64,000 nt of DNA, taken from Lasioglossum baleicum (taxonomy: Eukaryota; Arthropoda; Insecta; Hymenoptera; Halictidae). The position numbers and the translations under genes were made by a program. The DNA is taken from the NCBI RefSeq assembly GCF_051020765.1, contig NC_134934.1:2480001-2544000 (forward strand). The letters are read 5' to 3'. The notes beneath the pieces are model-generated. The model made no database searches. It saw only the letters and a program-made list of their open reading frames with translations, and was not told the origin of the DNA. This document shows positions 1-12,401 of this stretch, piece after piece. Positions within the stretch are counted from its first letter, which is position 1. Each line of letters opens with the position of its first letter.

Positions 1-126
1 TGCTTGTATGTATACAAGAAATTACTAAAAATTTAACTATTCCTTTGTTCCAAAGAAAATCTGGGACCTTCGAGTAGTGTACACAGTTCCGCGAATGCAA
101 AGGGTTAATATCACATAAAATAAAAA

Positions 127-724
127 CATATAGTTGGGCAAAAATCAACTAATAATTAAAAATGACTAACAGTCTGTTTGATTGTTAGTCAAAACTTTAT
201 AAAAGTCAGTTAAAACTTTTTGATTAGTTAGTCATAACTACATGGCACTAGTTAGTCACAACTCTAAGTAATCGTTAGTTACTGCTTATTAGTTATGATT
301 AATCATTAGTTAGTTTAAATCTTTAGTCATCAGTCACTATTGTGCGATTAGCATACATTAAAAGGTATACTTAAACTATACTGGAATTAGCAGTGACTAA
401 ACGTGTCATATTCTGTATTTTATATGTTTATAAACTAATAGGATATTTTTTGTTATCATTATGTCTTATTTTAACTTATAACCATTTTTAGTCATTAGTC
501 ATAGTGAAATTCTGATTGCGTATTTAGTCATTAGTTATGCCATTATAGTCAGTATTCAAAAAGTATGAAAAGTTAGTCATTACGCTCAAATATAATACTT
601 ATATAGTCACTACACATAGTCACGCTCAAGTATTTACTTAGTCATTAATTATTAGTCACTTCTATAGAGCTTATGAAGTTATTAGTCAATAATCATAATT
701 GTGACTAGCGGTTGCCCAACTCTG
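127..724. mobile_element. Non-autonomous hAT-like element packed with TTAGTCA-type repeats
   Basis: The ends are inverted: CATATAGTTGGGCA at the left and TTGCCCAACTCTG at the right, the latter matching the CAGAGTTGGGCA end of the element at 61521. A perfect 8-bp duplication AATAAAAA flanks it (119-126 and 725-732). Starting with CA and an 8-bp target duplication are hallmarks of hAT transposons. The interior has no coding frame. It is a degenerate array of about twenty TTAGTCA / TGACTAA units in both orientations. The left end carries a small change (TAT for G), so it is an old copy. Confidence 0.75.
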
Positions 725-1390
725 AATAAAAATCTATATGCAACTAAATATTTCCAAGAAGCGTACGAGGGTTTCTCGATTGAAATTTCAAGAGCGTGAT
801 TCGCTATTAGGTTTTGGCCGCGATTATTCGAGGCGGAAAAGAAGAAGAAGAAGCCGAGTCGAGGAACAGAAGGAAACGGAACCGAGGGCCGATTTATGGG
901 TCTGTAATCGCGGACGATAAACCAGGGATTAAGCAGCTGATGCGATAATGCCGGCATAGTTCGGCGGTTGCGGCACGGGCTGGAAAGCTTGCGGTTTGCC
1001 GCCACCGTCGGGCCACGGGCTCGTGTGACGGACAAAGGGCGACAATTACAACCCTGCCAGCCACGTCAGGGTTTCATATAGCCCCGAACTGCTGATGGTG
1101 GGTCAGCTATCCGTTTTGGTACACACGCGTGTACTCGAGCGGCTCGTAAATCCCGCAACGATGGACCGATCTCTGCGACGCCAACCAACGTTCTTCACTT
1201 TCGGCGAATCTGACCGACGCGCGACGATCGATCGTCGAAATCCTCGATGATCGACCGCAAACAACTTGTCGAGCCTGTTAAGAGATCACCCCTTCTTCTT
1301 TAACCCCTTGCCGTATATCAACGAGTCACACTGGTCATGAAGATGTTACGCGTTTCTTTTTAGATGAAATAAAATTTGGGTCGTTTTTAA

Positions 1391-1571
1391 CACGTTCCGT
1401 GTCAAGCTGTTTTTGCTCGACTTTTCATTCAGGCCATTTGATGTTTTCACTAAAGATTGATATATTATCACACAATATTTCATTACCTCATCAATCCATA
1501 AGTAATTAGCTTGTATAGAGTAGTTGTCACATCGTGTACCATCCGTGGTACACGTGGCGCTGCAATCAATT
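1391..1571. mobile_element. TTAA-flanked piggyBac-like MITE, degraded copy
   Basis: It starts CACGTTCCGTG directly after TTAA (1387-1390). Near the right end is the palindromic block GTACCATCCGTGGTAC followed by ACGTGGCGC, and a second TTAA sits at 1572-1575. It shares its left end and the CGTGTACCAT...TACACGTGGC block with the copy at 4143. TTAA duplication is diagnostic of the piggyBac superfamily. There is no coding capacity. The right terminal repeat is more diverged than the left. Confidence 0.55.
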
Positions 1572-2135
1572 TTAACTTTTCAAAAAAAGAAGGAATTAGG
1601 GCATTGAGCCATGACTTTTTTCGTGTGAATCGTTTTCGATTTCAAGAAAAATGTTTTTTTTTCGTTTCGATGTAATGCGGAGATTCGTCAAGTCGGCTGT
1701 TTGACGGTTTTCGCAATTTCCACGTGCCTGCTGGTTACGCGTGCTACGAGTATTCCCACGCTGTGACAGCTCAAACGAACCCGCTCCCTCCGAGCTGGCA
1801 CAGGTGTTTGACCGCTCGAGGATTTCTTCCGTGGAACTTAAGCACGAAACCTCGTGACGACCGGTGACATCAGAGGAATACAACCGCGAAAGAGAAAGAG
1901 AGAATAGGAACGATAGTTTTAGTACTCTTGAATAACGTTAGTATGCCATCCATTTCTCTCATAAATGCATAAAATCTTATATCACACACGGTTGTTTATA
2001 AAAATGTCCAAATCATCAAAATATTCCGATCAATTTGAAACTATTAGGCCATTCGGAAAGTCATTTCATTTTCTCAAGGGAAGATGGAAGCCAATTTTAT
2101 TACCATTTTTTATTTTGCTAGTCTAGTTATTACCA

Positions 2136-2331
2136 GACAGCGGATCTGTATGAAAAATAAAAATTCTCTGCATCGATTGCAAGACATAGAACCTAAATTG
2201 AATGTTATTTCTTCCCTTAATGATTTTAATAGAGGAGAAATCATATATTGATATCTTTAATTTAGAAACTTTTCAAAAATTTCGAATTTCATCTTATCAA
2301 TTTTGCTATGAACGAATAAAGATCCGCAATC
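2136..2331. mobile_element. MITE, GACTGCGGAT family, copy A
   Basis: The left end is GACAGCGGATCTGTATG and the right end is AAAGATCCGCAATC followed by TA. The sub-terminal block TTCTCTGCATCGATTGCAAGACA is shared with the copy at 58176. It is about 196 bp, AT-rich and non-coding. It belongs to a family found at least four times in this window between TA dinucleotides, which points to Tc1/mariner-type insertion. Confidence 0.6.
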
Positions 2332-3939
2332 TAACAATAACAAATGCCATCTCTACGCGAAAACCAAATTACTTTCCGTACGAGCTAACATAATTCTATA
2401 AATGGTTGATGGGTTCGGCTCTCGTAAGAACAGTATTTTAAGCAACGGTTCCTTCGGTTCATTACACGGTACTTCTCCGGAGCCAGGTACCATAATTTCA
2501 TTGATCTCGGTCGTCGGTGGGGGAACACAGTAAGTCAGCTCGTTCGCGGGTTAAACGACGCGGAACGCGCGTTATTGTATCAAGTTACACCTTCGCGGCA
2601 GTAAAGCGCGTGCCGTTGCGAGTGTAACGGCAATTGTTAGGACATAGTGGCGCGGTTGGTAGTAGGGCACGAGCTGCATTCGAGCCGTAGTAAAAGTTTG
2701 TGGTAAATGTTATTGTAGTCTAGCCAGCAAGAGAAACAGAGAACGACATAGAGAGAAAGCGTTGAGCTCTTTCGAGGAACTCTGGGCTTATAAACGTTAC
2801 CACAATCTGTTACCACGATCGAGCGCTAACCATGCCAGCGGCCAAAGTCATGGTCGCGTCCTAGGACTCGCTCTTGAGACAATAAAAGCATGATGATGCT
2901 GGAAACTATGCTGGCACACGAGTCGGTTCACGAAATTCCCAGACACGTCCGGTACGAATCGATACCCATAACGCATTCCGTTTCTGCAGCTATTCTGCAG
3001 CTAAATCATAAATCATATAACATAGAGGCAGATTGTGGTTAATTTTTAATCTTGTAGTACGATCGCGAGACATTAAAGAGATAGACAAGAGACATTAAAG
3101 ATTAAAAAGATAGAAAAAGATTGGCTTTCATTTTCCCTAGAGAAAAAGGAATGACTTTCCGGACGATCTAATAATTATGAGGAAAAAGAGAATCGAGGAT
3201 GCAGGATGCTCGAGTGGAAGAACGAAAGCTGAGGTTTGCAAAGTGTTTGGAAGGAGCCGAGAGGGTTATGGTCACCGTTGATGGAAAAGAAGGTGAAGGA
3301 AATAATGCTCGAGGGCTGACAATTTCTTTGCTCGTGGCTTTGTCTGGTCTCGGACGCGTCGCGACGCGGCTCGACGCGGCCGCTTTCGAGTATTCCGCCG
3401 TTTAAGCGGTTCTTTGTGGCCTCGGCCTCGAGTGTCGGCGCCGCTGAAGAGGCGGTTTCCTGCTGCGCTCGGTATTTTCGAGCGAATCGAGAGGAATTTC
3501 CTCTCGCTCGGCCAACGCCGGCAATTCCTTCGAACCCCGGCTATCTCGTATCGCGGTCGAAATTGCGCCGGGCGGTGAGTTACGTGTTCGTAACAGGTTA
3601 CGAAGAACGAGTTTCACCGAACGGGAAAACTCACTCTCTCTTTCTCTCTTCCTTCTCCTTTTCCCTTAGCCTTTTTCCACGTTTAACTGTTTCCCTTCGG
3701 TGCACTTCTCGACCGGCATAAATACGGCCGCGTGCGCGCGCGAAAAGCGTCTACCAAATGTTGCGCGTATTATGAAAACCCATAAACCAGACTTCAACCC
3801 GTGTACGGGTTTTTCTTCGGAGGGACTGAACATATACTGGACCGATCGATAAACTGGTACAAGGACAATTGCGAACGGTGACTATGTAGAGACTGTCTTT
3901 GCTTTGAGACATTCTACTTTAGGGATAGGTCATGTTCTG

Positions 3940-4013
3940 ACCCTTTGACGCTGAGCGTCGCGTCTTCGGGTGTCTATCGTGCTCTGATGTCTCTGAGACG
4001 TTGTCAAAGGGTT
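3940..4013. repeat. Short inverted repeat (hairpin), CCCTTTGAC arms
   Basis: CCCTTTGACGCTGAG at 3941 is mirrored by GACGTTGTCAAAGGG ending at 4011, forming a stem of about 15 bp with mismatches around a CG-rich loop. It could be a very short MITE or a chance hairpin. No duplication of target sequence is clear. Confidence 0.4.
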
Positions 4014-4142
4014 AATGCGAGATCTTGGATATTCAAGGTGGTCGTGTACAGTGGATGATAGGGTTTTGTGTTCTAAAAGGTTTTGTTAAGTTCTATGTAA
4101 TCGACTCATTCCTCCGCGAATTGACAATCCTCGATTTTTTAA

Positions 4143-4371
4143 CACGTTCCGTGCTGAGCCGTTTCTGCTCGTTTTTTTCATTCATTCTTTCAGGCTTTCT
4201 GTACTGCATTTTTTATAATACCTCATTCCTTTGGTGGGAATATATTCTACAGTCTTAAACTTGTTATAAAATATATTTTTTTAGCGCATTAAATCAATAT
4301 GTCAGTGTGTAGCGCGGCCTAAATGGATATTTTCACGTGTACCATCGGTAATACACGTGGCACGGAACTTG
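4143..4371. mobile_element. TTAA-flanked piggyBac-like MITE
   Basis: The left end CACGTTCCGTGC follows TTAA at 4139-4142. The right end GCACGGAACTTG precedes TTAA at 4372-4375. The inverted repeats match at CACGTTCCGTGC versus CAAGTTCCGTGC. An inner palindrome CACGTGTACCATCGGTAATACACGTG-like block sits next to the right end. It is 229 bp with no transposase. It is the better-preserved partner of the copy at 1391. Confidence 0.65.
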
Positions 4372-5634
4372 TTAAATTTTGTCCTCTTTCAAATTATAGA
4401 TGCCCATTATTGTGATAAATGCATAAAGATCTGCAGTGTGCTCGGAACAATATGGACCGGGGGACCTCGGTCGATGGAGTATTGCGTGGAAAATCGAGAA
4501 AACGGGGGAAGCAAAAAGGGAATAATTCTCCTGGAGAACAACCGGCGCGTTGTGGTCGAGTTATCGCAGGTGGCTGCGCGGAAGCTGCGAAGTAGCGTTC
4601 CGGCGAGGTGTGAAGTTATTTTTTTCACGCACCGGGAACGGCAATTTCGCGACGGCTTCACGCACGATCGACGTTATGACAACACCAGGCAGGCCGGTTA
4701 ACTCGAACGTGTATATCGACCTCGGGGCCGTTTCTATCCGCAGGTGTTCGCCGACCGGCTCGGTCGATCGATCGATTGCCGGAAATCCAGTCAGGCCGAC
4801 CCGAAAAAAACGCGTCCGACGTTCTTTTTGTTTCGAAACCAACCCCCTTCCTCCATCCCGTCGCCCATCGTACCGCCCACACTCCACGCTGTGTCTGTGT
4901 GTGTCGCCGATCGACGGCCACCGGTAACGAAGCTACCGGCAACCTGCCCGAATCCTAGAATTCTGGCGACCCCTTTCATACCGAAATACCGATACGCCCC
5001 GACGCAATACTATTTTCCGAACGTTTTCGAGCCATACTGTACGGCCCAGATTACGCGGAGTACGGATTACGGTGCCAGCTACTGGCACCAAGAGTCAGTA
5101 GAGAATGGTAACAGTTGACAATTTTCCGAAAGAGAAAATTTACTTGATCTTTTAAAATAATTTCAATCGTGGATCGCAAAATTGTAGACCTATTTGTGTT
5201 ACTTCGGTGGTTCCATTTAATCTTGAAATGAATGCAGACAATTCTCCATTATCTAACTCAGAGCTCTTGTGCAGTGAAAATTGCTTAAAACTAAAAACTT
5301 AGGGGCACCGTACACAGCTGGGGCTTCCAACTTGTAGCTCGCGAGTCATACGCGGCACCTTCTCCGCTTAGGTTCTTCCCCCACTCTTGGACTTCTTCGG
5401 TATATGTATGTATAGTAGAACACGCATACATTGTAACCGTCGGTCCCAGCCACCCCTGACGCCCCACTCGCTAACGTGGTACGTAGTAGTGGGAAGAGGT
5501 TCGAATGGTGGGGGACCTTGCGGTTCTCAGAGGGGAATCAGTTGGAAGTCTCTGCCGTACAGTATCGTTTGTAGAATGATATCGACTAGAGTCAGAGTGA
5601 ATGAATGCGACTTGAAATGACTGGATAGACTTAC

Positions 5635-5777
5635 TGCTTTCCGGAATTCTCGTATCGTGAGCGACTAGAAGCTGGGCCGCGAGCGAGGCCCTGTGTCCGG
5701 AAGTACTCTCGGCCACGCACTCGTATGTGCCACTGTCCTCTGGCTTCGCGGAGGATATCACCACTTTCGATCTCCGT
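5635..5777 (-). CDS. vn: Exon: second half of the same I-set Ig domain (neuregulin/Vein-like)
   Basis: The acceptor is TTTGCAG ending at 5778 and the donor is GTAAGT (5634 downward), giving 143 nt. The first base completes the arginine codon begun in the exon at 42911 (CG|A). The peptide continues RRSKVVISSAKPEDSGTYEC: the E-strand, the classic DSGxYxC tyrosine corner and the second domain cysteine (residue 75, 51 residues after the first). It then runs VAESTSGHRASLAAQLLVAH as the F-G strands, and ends in a short hydrophilic linker with a split codon (phase 1). Together the two exons make 306 nt, about 102 codons. That is the same layout as the vertebrate neuregulin Ig domain: two exons, phase-1 flanks, internal split. 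A Vein or neuregulin protein should next have an EGF exon at lower coordinates. None is visible down to base 1, so the gene name stays tentative. Confidence 0.88.
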
Positions 5778-7382
5778 CTGCAAACAAAATGACGCACACG
5801 GTACCATTAAAATCACAGTTCACCGAGCATATTGGCAACGATTCAACGGAAGTGCTCACGGCGATCATTTCCGCGGGTAGCGTACGGTTCTTGGATCGGG
5901 TGTGTCCTACAGCCGGATTAGCTCGTTCATTATCTTTTCCGTGGAGTATACCGATATCCTGGGGACCGTGTTCCCGTCGTCTACTCTCCCCCGGAGATGA
6001 TTCCGCAAAGTTCGGGGCAAACAGGAAGTTTTCACTCAGAAGCAAAGAGGGAGAGAGAGAAAGAGGAAGAGATATCCGAACACACCCATACCATCTTCGT
6101 AAGAGCAGCGGGTTTAGAGCAGACTGAAATTTCTGGACTTCCATCCGAGCGAAACTCGTTTTTCCGTATGAAGAAGCCGAAACTTCTCTTCCTGCCAGCA
6201 GACACGACGAACTTGGCTACTAGACGCGCGCTCTCTCCCAAATTTAATAACTTCTCGAACGTCGCGGATTACTCGCGGCCGGAATTCGGCTCTAGCGCAA
6301 ATATCGATGCCGATCAGAGACCCGACATCTACCCGCCCCCTACCCGCCGCACTCTGTCGCAGTTTCATCCTTGCACTCTGTTTGCGCAGTACCTCCTAGG
6401 GATGACGTGATCTGCTACTTTTGAATCACTCGTGATTCGATCACGTTCGTTCGCAATCACGGTGATTTTTCCCAGAGAATCGCGATTTGCGTGATCGCTT
6501 CTGATTGGCGGAGAGCGTAACTGTTCCTCATGCAAGTCACAGAGCCAAAACTTGAGGAAATTGCGAGTTGCATGGCATTTTTATCAAATTTATTGAATTT
6601 CTAAGACGTTTTTCAAACTGTCATTTACGTTTCCTATAATACTTTGGTATTTTGTAACACTTTATGCATAGCATACGTATAAATACAAAAACGAGATCCA
6701 GTTCAAGCCCGCCCCAGAAGCACAAAAGAAATCATTTACAATTTATTTGTAATCGTAGATCAGAAATCCATCACCCGGACGTGTTCCATAAATCAACTGT
6801 CAAACCCGCGACTGATTTACGCGCAGAAAACTCGGCCAACTCGTTAGCAATAAATAAATAAACAACCGAAATCGATCGTCTTCCCGGTTGTTTCCTGATT
6901 CCTAGAGCCGACTAGAACTGCGTCGTCGTCTTCCACGAAATATTATATTCTCGTGGAAAGCGGAAAATTGTAAAGACCGACAAGTTTATGGCAAGGATCA
7001 TCGGCGGAGGGTTAAGCAGGGAAAAGCGAGTGAATGATGGCCGCGAAAATGGAGGCGAATTCGCATCGAATTTCCCGAGAAACTTTCTCGTAACGGGAGA
7101 AGCCAGTTACCTGTCCGACAGTTTAAAAGCAGAAGTCGTGCTTTCAGATTCCTCAGCATCGACGACCAGTTCGAGCATTTTCCCCGTCGAGATAGAAAGA
7201 GAAAGAAGGAAGAGAGGAAGGGTTTTAAGGCAGTGGAGTGTTACGATTAAAAGCCAGTCAACGTTTATTGTGCTCGAACATCGCACTGTGAGACGAAACG
7301 ACCTGACGGCGATCAAATTTCTGTAGCTTTGCTTCTGCTTTATATATACTGTATTGAATTTTTGACATGTTAATCATTATTA

Positions 7383-7534
7383 GACCGCGGATCCTTATGC
7401 AAAATAAAAACTTTCTACCCGAATTGCAACAACCTGGGGTGAAATAGTAGTAGCATATTTAAATTTTTCAAATTTTTTTACTGTCAGAAATTAGACCTAC
7501 CCATTTTTACCATAAATGCATAAAATACGCAGTC
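7383..7534. mobile_element. MITE, GACTGCGGAT family, copy B
   Basis: TA then GACCGCGGATCCTTATGCA at the left. The right end is TGCATAAAATACGCAGTC then TA. It is 152 bp with an AT-rich interior and no coding frame. The inverted repeats span about 20 bp and match the copies at 49456 and 58176. Confidence 0.7.
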
Positions 7535-8173
7535 TAATCCTTACATTACAGCCTTTATGTTCTGTTAATTTTTGTGGTATTACAGGATGGAGTATCGAAA
7601 AATTCATTTCCCAAGACCTGAAGCACGTCACATGCGAGTGCCAAATTATGAGAACAAGATCGGTATCGTACGGTAAAAGAAAAGCAGCGGGAGTCCAGGA
7701 TCGTCTGGATCAAGGATCGAGGGCGTCTTCTCCGCGAATAATAGAATGCTGTCAGCCTCGTTATCGAGGGTAGCGGCTCGAAAGTGGCGGGTAAACAGCG
7801 TCGTTAAAGGACCCCACGTAAAATCACGCTTTGAACACGGTTTACGACGTTCAGCGCCCTGGCATGTTCATTCGGTGCCTTTCGATTAAAAACCAACGCC
7901 AAACGGAGTCAAAGCACTTGTTATAAAACGGCTCGGAACTGCCTGGGAAAATTTCAGTTTCGTAGCCCATGGAAACCTTGCGAGGATGCTTCCGTGGGAA
8001 ACTGTTAAACGAATTCATTTCTTTCCGCAGTTACAGAACGGAGTTTCGCGGTGCGTCAGTTGGGAAAGTTGATTACCGGATATAATGAGGGATGAAGCAA
8101 GTTCTGTAAGACGCAATAATGCGAAAGAGGGTTACGCCTCTTTCCTGTAAGCCACTTAGCGCTGTACCTTGCG

Positions 8174-8225
8174 ATTAGATTGCGGATCTTTATGCAAAGC
8201 GAAAATTCTCTGCCTCGATTTACGA
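8174..8225. mobile_element. Solo end of the GACTGCGGAT MITE family
   Basis: The sequence AGATTGCGGATCTTTATGCA followed by an AT-rich GAAAATTCTCTGC block matches the left end of copies A and K. No matching right end was found within 250 bp, so this is a truncated copy. Confidence 0.45.
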
Positions 8226-10345
8226 CGGAGCCACGCGGAAGAGAAATTTATTTCTCGACGGGGTTTTATATGAAGTGTGAAAGTAACGTTGCAGTAGTCT
8301 TGAATTTATTTTTTGCACGAATTCGCTGTTGTTTGTTTCTCCTATTCACTTTTGTCGCGAGTGAAACATTAAAAGAATTCAAGAAACTCCACTCGTTATT
8401 TTCAAGCTACTAACAATAAGATTAGTATAAAAATCATCAGAAATCGACACGTTTGAATAAACAGCAACTCCGCGGTACTCTAATTGAAAGCACAATACAA
8501 TCGCATGAAATTTAAGCAAACAGAATCTCGTAATTTTGACAAGTCGCTTTTAGCGTCCGGCGTTCCCCATTGTTTTTTTAGCGGTTTATCGCGGACTATG
8601 ACGGACTTCTATCTAGTTCCGCGGTGGTTCTAGGTCCTCCATGGCCCCGGGTTCTCGATGCTTCAGTATTATTACTCGATTCAGCGAGTCCGCGTGTCGA
8701 GAGGAAGTTCGAGTGGACTCGGAGAAGCACGATAACGCGGATGGATTTTCGACTTCGGATTGGCTGGACGTCTCTTGATATTTCCCCGGACGTCGGACAG
8801 GTTTCGTCCACAGCGTCTCGTTTTAGCTGGCCCAGGGTTTAACTTGTACGTACAAATAATTCCTAGACGTAACCGACAAAAATAGTGGAGGCAATCATTA
8901 CCGATAGCGAGTGATAGAAACACCATGTACATCTAATACCTTGCTAAAATACAGTGAGATACAAAAATACGCTTTCCAATACATGGTAAAGTGAAATAAG
9001 AATTAATTGTACAGCTCGTAAGGCTCGATCAGGAAAAAGTGGAGGACGCGGCAGTGGGACGGAGGCAGACGCCTGTAAGATATAAATGTTACCGCGGCCT
9101 AAGGTTCTTACTCACGCATTTCTAACCGATGCCGTCGCACTCCTTCCTCTCGCATTTATTTCGATTCGCAACAAAGTCCACCGTTTTCGTCCTCATTGAT
9201 GAGTCACTGCGCCGAGCAACAAGACCATCTCTGTACAAAGAAAGAAACTGAAAGTGAACTTTGTACGTCGGGCTTGCCAAGAGAGCCCGCTTAGATTTAA
9301 ATCGGTCGTATTATCCTCCGTCCGGAAATATCCGAATCTTGAGGATCTCTCGAAGAAACGTTTCGCGAAAAACTGTATTCCCGTGGATCGAGACATTTTC
9401 ATGGCTGTCTCGGGCTGACGCGGAAGAAGCGCAAGAAAATGTTGGTTAATCGATCGTCCGGCGACCAGGCCAGACGAGCGACGAGACTCGAAAATTATTG
9501 ACGTTGCGAGGCAACGAAAGAAGGTCGAAAGGCCACTCGATTCGAGGAGGAAACCTTGCGAGACCGATCCATCGGCGAGGGTGGTCGCTACGACCACCCC
9601 GAGCCCTTTGTCGTGCTAGGGCACGCTAAAACTCGAGGGTGCGCCAGCAACTTTGATGCTGGAACCGGCACCAAAAACTGCTTTGTAACGATACACCTCT
9701 GACGCCCAAAGAGCCGCGCGCAGCGCACCCTCTCGTTGTCAAAAATCGCTGCTCGATATCGATCCCGCGATGCGCCCAAATTTGGGTCTAGCAGGATAAG
9801 CGTGGTCCAATGGTAATGAACTATTTAATCTTTAAGTTCAATTCTTTATTTATATATAATGTTATTCAATTTTCCGGATGGTTTGGTAAAGACAAGAATA
9901 ATCACAAAACTGAGTTTCTCTGTAAAAAGAGGTTTTTCTGATTTTATTCTTCATGCTCCTATTTACAACTATTTACAATCTTACCTGTAAAAAGAGAAAC
10001 GACATTAAATGTCAATTATTCACTGTCCTTTCCCTATTCACACAATCTTTACTTCTATCTATAATCTGTATTTTCACTTTCTTAGGTTAGCCTTAGCACG
10101 TGTTCCCTTTTTCATCACACACCTGTCTTTCTATCTTTCTTTCTCTCTCTCCCTCTGATGTTTGTCTTACTCATCTGTTTACTACCGCGGCATGTGTGCG
10201 CGGGATAATTTAAAAGGGAGTGCCATGTACTTTCTTTACATATATCTCGTAATAAAAAGCCCACTATTTTTTTACGTAATCACCGTATTGTTCAAGTTTA
10301 AACATTTCACACTGGAATAACGAAGCACTAAGCGCAACTGATATA

Positions 10346-10450
10346 CAGGGTGTCCCAAAATGTTGCACTTCCTTGAAAATTCATTATTCATTATTATAAT
10401 GGCGTAATTTAACTATATTTTTCAATAAAAATTTTCGTGGGAGCCGTTGG
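10346..10450. mobile_element. Left terminus of a TA-flanked CAGGGTG-type MITE
   Basis: TA (10344-10345) is followed by CAGGGTGTCCCAAAATGTTG. This is the common CAGGGTG terminus of Tc1/mariner-type insect MITEs. I could not find the opposite CACCCTG end nearby, so the right boundary is approximate and the copy is probably truncated. Confidence 0.45.
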
Positions 10451-12187
10451 ACCATGGTGATCCTGCTACACCGTTTCGGGATCCCGCACACCCCTAGTTA
10501 AAATCAATCCTAGTGCAGGGGTGACAAAGTCAAGTGCAAATGAAATATTTTGTCGTTGAATGAACGATTCGGAATTGTTGTCCTCGATGCTGACCTTCCA
10601 GTACAAAGAATAAAGCGGAAGTGGTCGCGGTCGACGAGTCCGGAAGTCGTGGGAACCGGAAGTGGAGGGGGGGATGAAGAAAAGCTGGAAGAAGAAGAAG
10701 AATGGGGCAAAGAGACGGTCCAGGCTCTTGACGAATCAGGGCGTAACCACGATATATAGAGGCTGGTAGACGGCTCGCCGTCAACGACGAGACTCCCGCG
10801 AAGAGTCTCTGGAACCGACTGGATGGTTAGGCGAGATTAGGTGGCGGCGAGAAGGGAGGGGGTGGCGGAGATTCGAGCGGCTGAAAGCTCTCCAGAGGAC
10901 TTCACCGGTGTGCCGGTGGCCACTTCATCCTCGCTAAGAACTATACCAGATTCTCTTCGGCGTCTTTTCTGCGCGGCAACTCCAAACGACACCCCTCGGA
11001 CTTCAAGCCGAGACCTTTGTCCCGATAAGTCGACCCGTCGTCCCGTTTCACGTCTTTTTGTACAGCCAAGACACACAACGACACGAATCGACCATCCCGC
11101 CAGACGCCGACGGATCTCCCGACGTCGATTCGACGGGATTCGATCGACAATTGCGATTGGAGCCTGTAGCTCTACGATGTCGCGCCGATTTTAGCTGCTA
11201 CGTTATCGCCACGGTTTTCCACCGGCTTTCGAAAGCTTTCTCTACTTCAGCTCTCTTTGAGTGGACTGTGAAACACCACGCAACAATGGGAACGGCTGGA
11301 TGTCTCTATTATTTATGGCGAGGGTAACCCCGAACGAAGTAAAGTTGTTCTAACCCCTTGCACAGATAAAAAATTTAAAAATCGTGACCTTCCTTTGCAA
11401 TTGCGACTCACATCAATTTAAAAAAAACCTTTTCGTTTTTAAAAGCTATACGAATACTTTGTACACCCACTGTATATTATTAATCCTCTGCCTTGTAACA
11501 AGCGAGTACTCTCAGCATTACAAGTTTTAACATTTAAATTTTCAGATTTTTTTTAAGCTGGTAGGCAGGCACTCAAAGTGTTAACACGTCCAACATTTTC
11601 GAACCATCGATCGATTTAGAATGTTCTATCGATTGAGTCGAAGGCGGAAGCGAGAAGAATCGAAAAATTCGTATGTGTATCGTGTCATGTTTCGCGAACG
11701 ACATGGAAGAACGTCCACGAACTAAATACGTCGCAATCACGGCTCGCCCGTTGAAAAATTGTTAAATAACCGTCGCATTACACTGGGCCGGCGGTTCTTA
11801 ATATCGTTAGTGCCGTCGGGTCTGGGCTTCCGCGAGCGTTCCCCGTATTCGCGAGAGGGAAAATAACGTGATTCCGTGTGGCGGATCTAATTTTCGGCGG
11901 TTGCGTGCGACCGCTCGCTCCCCGTTACATATCCGAGGAACACAGAGTCCCGGAACCAATAACGCCACAATATTTTCCAGCGCGCGTGTCTCTCCTTCAC
12001 GAGGTGCACAAACAAGTGACGAGTCTGCACCGCACCGCACCGGTTCGAATACCTGTGCAAGCTTCATTTGCCACGATGGAGAACGAAAGAATACAGTGCA
12101 ACCCGAACCCCGATAAACAACGTTATCGATTCGCATCCATGCCCGCGAGCGACGCGAATCCAATTAATATTCTCTATTTTTAATTAA

Positions 12188-12401
12188 GGTGGAGTGGGGT
12201 AAGTCCGCCCTAGTTTTTGCAAAGTTGGACTTTAAACTAATGTATTTTCAGTCTGGTATGTAAAAACTTAACGTTCTTGTTGTCAAACTCTTGCCACAGT
12301 TATTACTGATGAATTAGTATTATTTAGAATTCTAATTTTGCTGGAAAATTATCATTTTGATAGGATATTGTACAAAGTGTCAACTAGGACGCACTTGCCC
12401 C
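12188..12401. mobile_element. Unclassified element with GGGGTAAGTCCG ends
   Basis: GGGGTAAGTCCGCCCTAGTT near 12196 is mirrored by AACTAGGACGCACTTGCCCC ending at 12401, an inverted terminal repeat of about 20 bp. TTAA directly precedes the left end (12184-12187) but no TTAA is seen at the right. A second GGGGCAAGTCCG lies just outside at 12408, making a small palindrome. It is probably a MITE of undetermined superfamily. Confidence 0.5.

Larger units (their letters stand above)
1..5634 (-). other. Downstream intron of the Ig gene (incomplete)
   Basis: This starts at the GTAAGT donor at 5634. The expected next exon (EGF-like if the gene is Vein) was searched for on the minus strand as a cysteine-rich six-Cys frame and was not found, so the intron probably runs past base 1. 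It carries a hAT-like element, two TTAA-flanked MITEs, one TA-flanked MITE and a short hairpin repeat, all listed separately. The stretch 2340-3900 shows nothing else certain. Confidence 0.6.

Noticed and set aside
1..5634. EGF-like exon expected downstream of the Ig if the gene is Vein
   Set aside because: No six-cysteine minus-strand frame between splice signals was found, so none is annotated.
9830..10260. Possible solo LTR or minus-strand 3' UTR (AATAAA on the minus strand near 9850)
   Set aside because: No paired termini, target duplication or adjoining coding exon could be found.
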